From NCBI RefSeq assembly GCF_028610705.1, contig NZ_JAQQWT010000004.1, positions 306,875-370,874 on the forward strand: a DNA stretch of 64,000 nucleotides, read 5' to 3'. This document shows, in pieces, positions 61,173 to 64,000 of the stretch. Under the pieces are notes generated by a model. That model had not been told where the DNA came from. It did no database searches and worked only from the letters and a program-made list of their open reading frames with translations. How positions within the stretch are numbered: position 1 is the first letter of the stretch; every line of letters starts with the position of its first letter. The position numbers and the translations under genes were made by a program. This DNA comes from Halalkalibacter alkalisediminis. GTDB lineage: Bacteria > Bacillota > Bacilli > Bacillales > Bacillaceae_D.

Positions 61173-62192
61173 TTATATCGACTCACGCATGACCAATTCG
61201 GTACTTAAAATAATTTGCTCAGGCTCCCCTTTATGCGGTTCTTCAATTCTTTTTAGAAGTAGATTTACGGCTTTTTCCCCTATTTCAAAGGATGGCTGTT
61301 TCACAACGGCTAATGGTGGTGTTGTGATCTTCATCCAGTCATAATCATCAAATCCAATAATCGCCACTTCATCTGGAACTTTAATCTTTTGCTCATTTAA
61401 ATAGCCTAATGCTCCCATTGTCATGACGTTGTTCGCAACAAAAAGGGCTGTCGCCTTTTCTTCTACGACTAATTTCTTGGCCAAATCATACCCTGCTTGA
61501 AAGCTTGCTTCACCTTCACCGATTAGATTAGGATTTATCGCTAAATGATGGTCTTTAAATGCCTTTTTATAACCCATTAATCGGTCATCACTAGTCGTTA
61601 TGCCTAAAGAACCCGTTAAAAAAGCAATTCTTTCATGTCCTTTTTCAATTAAAGCTTTAATCGCTTCATATGAACCCTTTTCACTATCTACAAAGATCCC
61701 GTCTTTATCAAAACCTTTTGGCTTTCGATCAATAAAAACAACAGGATAATCGGATGAAAGGACATCTTCATATTGTGAAAAGTCTTCGGCTGTTGGAGCA
61801 ATAATGAGTCCATCAATTAACTTTGAATTAAACACTTTAATATGATCCATTTCTTTTTTAAGCTCTTCATGAGAATTACTTAAGATTAAATGATACCCTC
61901 TGTCTTGCAAGATGGTTTCAATCCCATTAGCAATGGACATAAAGAAGAAATTAGAAGTATCTGTATAAAGCATAGGTACGATCAATCCAACTGTTTTTGA
62001 CTTTCTGCTTCTTAAGCCTTGTGCCATTTGGTTAGGTTGATAATTAAGCTCTTTCATTGCTTGATGCACTTTATTCTTCGTTTCTTCAGATACATATCTC
62101 GTCTCATTAATGACATGAGAGACCGTCGCTGTAGAAACACTCGCTCTTTTTGCAACATCCTTTATACTAGAACTTGTTTTACTCATACTCAT
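61173..62192 (-). CDS. LacI-family transcriptional regulator of fructan use
   Basis: 339 residues. N-terminal helix-turn-helix SIKDVAKRASVSTATVSHVI with hinge NQMAQGLRSRKSKTVGLIVP, then a periplasmic-binding-like effector domain (HIKVFNSKLIDGLIIAP, AIIGFDDYDWMKITTPPL). GGTGAGAG precedes ATG 62192 or 62186. It should repress the operon until a fructan-derived sugar binds. The gene has its own copy of the operator at 62239, suggesting autoregulation. A 256-nt gap with an operator separates it from the transport genes. Confidence 0.93.
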   Translation of the reverse strand: MSMSKTSSSIKDVAKRASVSTATVSHVINETRYVSEETKNKVHQAMKELNYQPNQMAQGLRSRKSKTVGLIVPMLYTDTSNFFFMSIANGIETILQDRGYHLILSNSHEELKKEMDHIKVFNSKLIDGLIIAPTAEDFSQYEDVLSSDYPVVFIDRKPKGFDKDGIFVDSEKGSYEAIKALIEKGHERIAFLTGSLGITTSDDRLMGYKKAFKDHHLAINPNLIGEGEASFQAGYDLAKKLVVEEKATALFVANNVMTMGALGYLNEQKIKVPDEVAIIGFDDYDWMKITTPPLAVVKQPSFEIGEKAVNLLLKRIEEPHKGEPEQIILSTELVMRESI

Positions 62193-62238
62193 TTTCTCTC
62201 ACCATTTTCAGTAACTATTTAACAATCTACAAATCTAG

Positions 62239-62262
62239 TTAAACGTTTACGTAATCGATTAA
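62239..62262. promoter_or_regulatory. LacI-family operator upstream of the regulator gene
   Basis: 24-bp quasi-palindrome TTAAACGTTTACGTAATCGA with TTAA following, centred on TTACGTAA, 47-70 nt upstream of the regulator start. It is the most symmetrical of the sites in the locus. Confidence 0.65.
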
Positions 62263-62446
62263 CTTGAGATTATATGAAAACGCTTCAATTGTCAATATAA
62301 TTCGAAAAGTTTTTCTTTTTATTCATAATGGATTAAAAACTAAGAAATGATAATTGGTTGGTTCCTCCCAAAACGGGGATCAGTAGCATGGCAGTGATAG
62401 GGACAAACTTGTTAGACAATGGGGTGGCTTTATTTCATTTAATTAC

Positions 62447-62530
62447 CTTAGAATCGTTGCATGGCGGATTTAAAAACAACCTCATAAGTGTAAATGTGGT
62501 CAATCCGTCCGACATTTAGATAAACAGGAA
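62447..62530 (+). pseudogene. Decayed fragment of a paralogue of the Cys-motif gene
   Basis: The DNA reads LESLHGGFKN, then after a one-base shift QPHKCKCGQS, then VRHLDKQEN. It aligns with LVDLLDGGYKKRPHKCDCGQS...VRHLGENC of the protein at 43990. A 42-bp in-frame deletion joins GQS to VRHL. Nucleotide identity is high over about 60 bases (GGATTTAAAAACAACCTCAT against GGATATAAAAAGCGACCTCAT). A plus-strand terminator follows at once, as at a former gene end. No start codon or ribosome site remains. Confidence 0.7.
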
Positions 62531-62557
62531 AACGAACAGAGCTTAGCTCTGTTCGTT
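62531..62557 (+). terminator. Terminator after the decayed Cys-motif gene fragment
   Basis: 12-bp perfect stem AACGAACAGAGC/GCTCTGTTCGTT with a 3-nt loop, then TTTTTC on the plus strand. Confidence 0.8.
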
Positions 62558-62712
62558 TTTTCACTCTTTCTAACTATGACTTTGTAAATATACATCATCA
62601 TTTCACCAGAAAAAGCCATTCCGCTCCATTAAAAAGGGGGAAAAGTGCTTATGTTTTCTTTACATAATGTATGATATCATTTCGTTTATTGAAAAAAGGT
62701 TGGTGAACATAC

Positions 62713-63672
62713 ATGAAAGAACGGAATCCTTATTTCGATAATGCAAAAGTGATCTTAATTTTCCTTGTCGTATTTGGACATATTCTCTCTGAGTTTCTAT
62801 ATGAAAATCGGATCGTATCTAGTGTCTATCTCTTTATTTTTTTGTTTCATATGCCTGCGTTTATTATCATATCGGGCTTCTTTGCAAAAGGAATCCATAA
62901 GCCAGGTTATCTGGCCAATGTCGCCAAAAAACTACTTATTCCTTATCTCATTTTCCAAATTTTTTATACCTTTTATTACATTGTGATCTTTAATAATGAT
63001 TTGTCGATATCTCCTTTTACTCCAAGGTGGGCTTTATGGTTTTTATTAAGTTTATTCTTATGGAATGTGATGCTGTTACTATTTTCAAAGATCAGGTATG
63101 GTCTGCTGCTAGCGGTGGTTCTGTCGTTGGTGGTTGGTTATTTTTCCGACGTAGATGGTTTCTTAAGCCTTTCTAGAACGTTTTTCTTTTTTCCGTTCTT
63201 TTTACTAGGCTATTATTTAAAAGAAGAGCATTTTACAAGACTGACATCGAAGTTGAACAAAGTCATTTCAGTCGCATTACTGGTTGCTTTGTTTTTGATT
63301 TTATATAAAGTTATGCCACTTGATGAAAGAGCTTGGTTAATGGGAAAACAGCCTTATGAAAAAATGGATGACATCACGCTCCAATTCGCTTGGTTAGCGA
63401 GATTCGGTGTGTACGTTGTGATGAGTATGGTCACTGTATTATTTTTCACATTAGTCCCGAGTCAGAAAACCTTCTTTACTCATATTGGTCCATTTACCAT
63501 TTCTATTTACTTGTTGCATATGCTGTTTGTGAAAATGCTCCACGAATCGCCTTTAGTCCCATTTATTATTGAACAAAATCAATATTGGTTACTGGTTGTT
63601 TTTGCGTTTGCTATTGTTTATATTTCAACGCGAAAACCGGTTCGTTTTTTAATGAAGCCCGTTACAAAGTAA
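62713..63672 (+). CDS. Membrane acyltransferase (acyltransferase 3 family)
   Basis: 319 residues, about ten membrane helices. The N-terminal RNPYFDNAKVILIFLVVFGHI and FLFHMPAFIIISGFFAKG hold the His and Arg-type motifs of acyltransferase 3/OatA-like proteins; LWFLLSLFLWNV and IGPFTISIYLLHMLF are also typical. These proteins move acetyl groups onto exported sugars or wall polymers. No SGNH domain is fused, unlike OatA. The ATG follows AAAAAAGGTTGGTGAACATAC, with AAGG as a modest ribosome site. It may modify polymers made by the upstream locus, but the distance makes this speculative. Confidence 0.82.
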   Translation: MKERNPYFDNAKVILIFLVVFGHILSEFLYENRIVSSVYLFIFLFHMPAFIIISGFFAKGIHKPGYLANVAKKLLIPYLIFQIFYTFYYIVIFNNDLSISPFTPRWALWFLLSLFLWNVMLLLFSKIRYGLLLAVVLSLVVGYFSDVDGFLSLSRTFFFFPFFLLGYYLKEEHFTRLTSKLNKVISVALLVALFLILYKVMPLDERAWLMGKQPYEKMDDITLQFAWLARFGVYVVMSMVTVLFFTLVPSQKTFFTHIGPFTISIYLLHMLFVKMLHESPLVPFIIEQNQYWLLVVFAFAIVYISTRKPVRFLMKPVTK

Positions 63673-63679
63673 CAGTTTG

Positions 63680-63705
63680 ACACTCAGCTTTAGGGGCTGG
63701 GTGTT
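63680..63705 (+). terminator. Terminator after the acyltransferase gene
   Basis: 8-bp stem CACTCAGC with GCTGGGTG (one G-U pair), then TTTTTTTT. Confidence 0.8.
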
Positions 63706-63824
63706 TTTTTTGGGAGGCTTTGGCGTAAGGGAAGGTGGGTGCTTGTTCAGCTTAATCAGGCTGCGTAGATTTTTTCTTTCGTACGGTTGTATATCTGGAC
63801 CTAAACTCTGCTTTAGCTTTAGGT

Positions 63825-64000
63825 ACTTGTATTTCTCTCCGGCCAAAGTTTCACGGTCCTAATGCTTCCTTTAGGGACTTGTATTTCTCTCCGGCTCAGG
63901 TTTCACGCCTCTAATGCTTCCTCTAGGTACTTGTATTTCTCTCCGGCCAAAGTTTCACGGTCCTAATGCTTCCTTTAGGGACTTGTATTTCTCTCCGGCT
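63825..64000. repeat. 52-bp tandem repeat array, continuing off the window
   Basis: ACTTGTATTTCTCTCCGG recurs at 63825, 63877, 63929 and 63981, exactly 52 bp apart. Units alternate between two types (GGCCAAAGTTTCACGGTCCT and GGCTCAGGTTTCACGCCTCT), giving a 104-bp higher-order period. A diverged unit may precede at about 63783. On the minus strand each unit can encode AGEKYK-(S/Y)-LKEAL-like peptide but with stops between, and 52 is not a multiple of three, so it is not simple protein repetition. Confidence 0.85.

Noticed and set aside
62270..62285. cre-like TGAAAACGCTTCA upstream of the LacI gene
   Set aside because: One base short of the cre consensus spacing; could be coincidental. The adjacent LacI-type operator is a better explanation for control.
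63825..64000. Possible CRISPR array
   Set aside because: The repeated units are contiguous 52-bp blocks with no unique spacers, and no cas genes are present.

Overview
The window looks like chromosomal DNA from a low-GC Gram-positive spore-former of the Bacillaceae, possibly an alkaliphilic or halotolerant one. The basis is AT-rich intergenic DNA, strong AGGAGG-type ribosome sites with many GTG/TTG starts, teichoic-acid genes (tagD, tagG, tagH, tagF-like), a Vpr-like subtilase, a class D sortase and CBO0543-family membrane proteins. I saw no rRNA, tRNA, prophage or CRISPR array. The genus assignment is inference.

Region 1 (1-22.5 kb, almost all minus strand) is a cell-surface polymer locus. 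It holds UDP-glucose dehydrogenase (cut by the window edge), two GtaB-type UDP-glucose pyrophosphorylases at opposite ends, a Wzy-like polymerase, a Wzx-like flippase, a WbaP-like priming sugar transferase and three family 2 glycosyltransferases or GT2 domains. It also holds TagD, the TagGH exporter, three CDP-glycerol glycerophosphotransferase (TagF-like) proteins and a CDP-alcohol phosphatidyltransferase that lacks its last catalytic Asp. One TagF-like protein carries a four-fold repeated N-terminal region. A plus-strand island at 3.8-5.1 kb contains fragments of three unrelated genes joined together.

Region 2 (22.5-34.6 kb) holds envelope and housekeeping genes: a TPR/InlB-repeat surface protein, two SGNH-hydrolase-like paralogues, gpsA (which makes the glycerol-3-phosphate used by TagD), cmk, an LCP-family ligase, an AGCS Na+:alanine symporter and several small proteins. 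Between 31.97 and 32.06 kb the minus strand carries a convincing c-di-GMP-I (GEMM) riboswitch in front of a 41-codon ORF that no gene track would list.

Region 3 (34.6-48 kb) holds secreted and surface functions and mobile repeats: a Vpr-like protease, a large M14 carboxypeptidase, and a processed acidic LPXTA surface protein with its class D sortase. It also holds a REP-associated tyrosine transposase (RAYT) next to perfect GTGCCWGGCAC palindromes, an unknown Cys-motif protein flanked by 26-bp direct repeats, and a frameshifted chemotaxis receptor.

Region 4 (48-62.3 kb, minus strand) is a complete fructan-utilisation locus. A 2122-residue secreted enzyme has two GH32 domains, four repeated beta-sandwich modules and a LamG-like domain. 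The other genes are YesL, a cytoplasmic GH32 enzyme, fructokinase, two ABC permeases, a binding lipoprotein and a LacI regulator. A shared ACGTAATCG-type operator recurs upstream of three of these genes. No ATPase gene is present, so a shared MsmX-type ATPase is presumably used.

The right end carries a decayed copy of the Cys-motif gene, an acyltransferase and an array of 52-bp tandem repeats running off the window.
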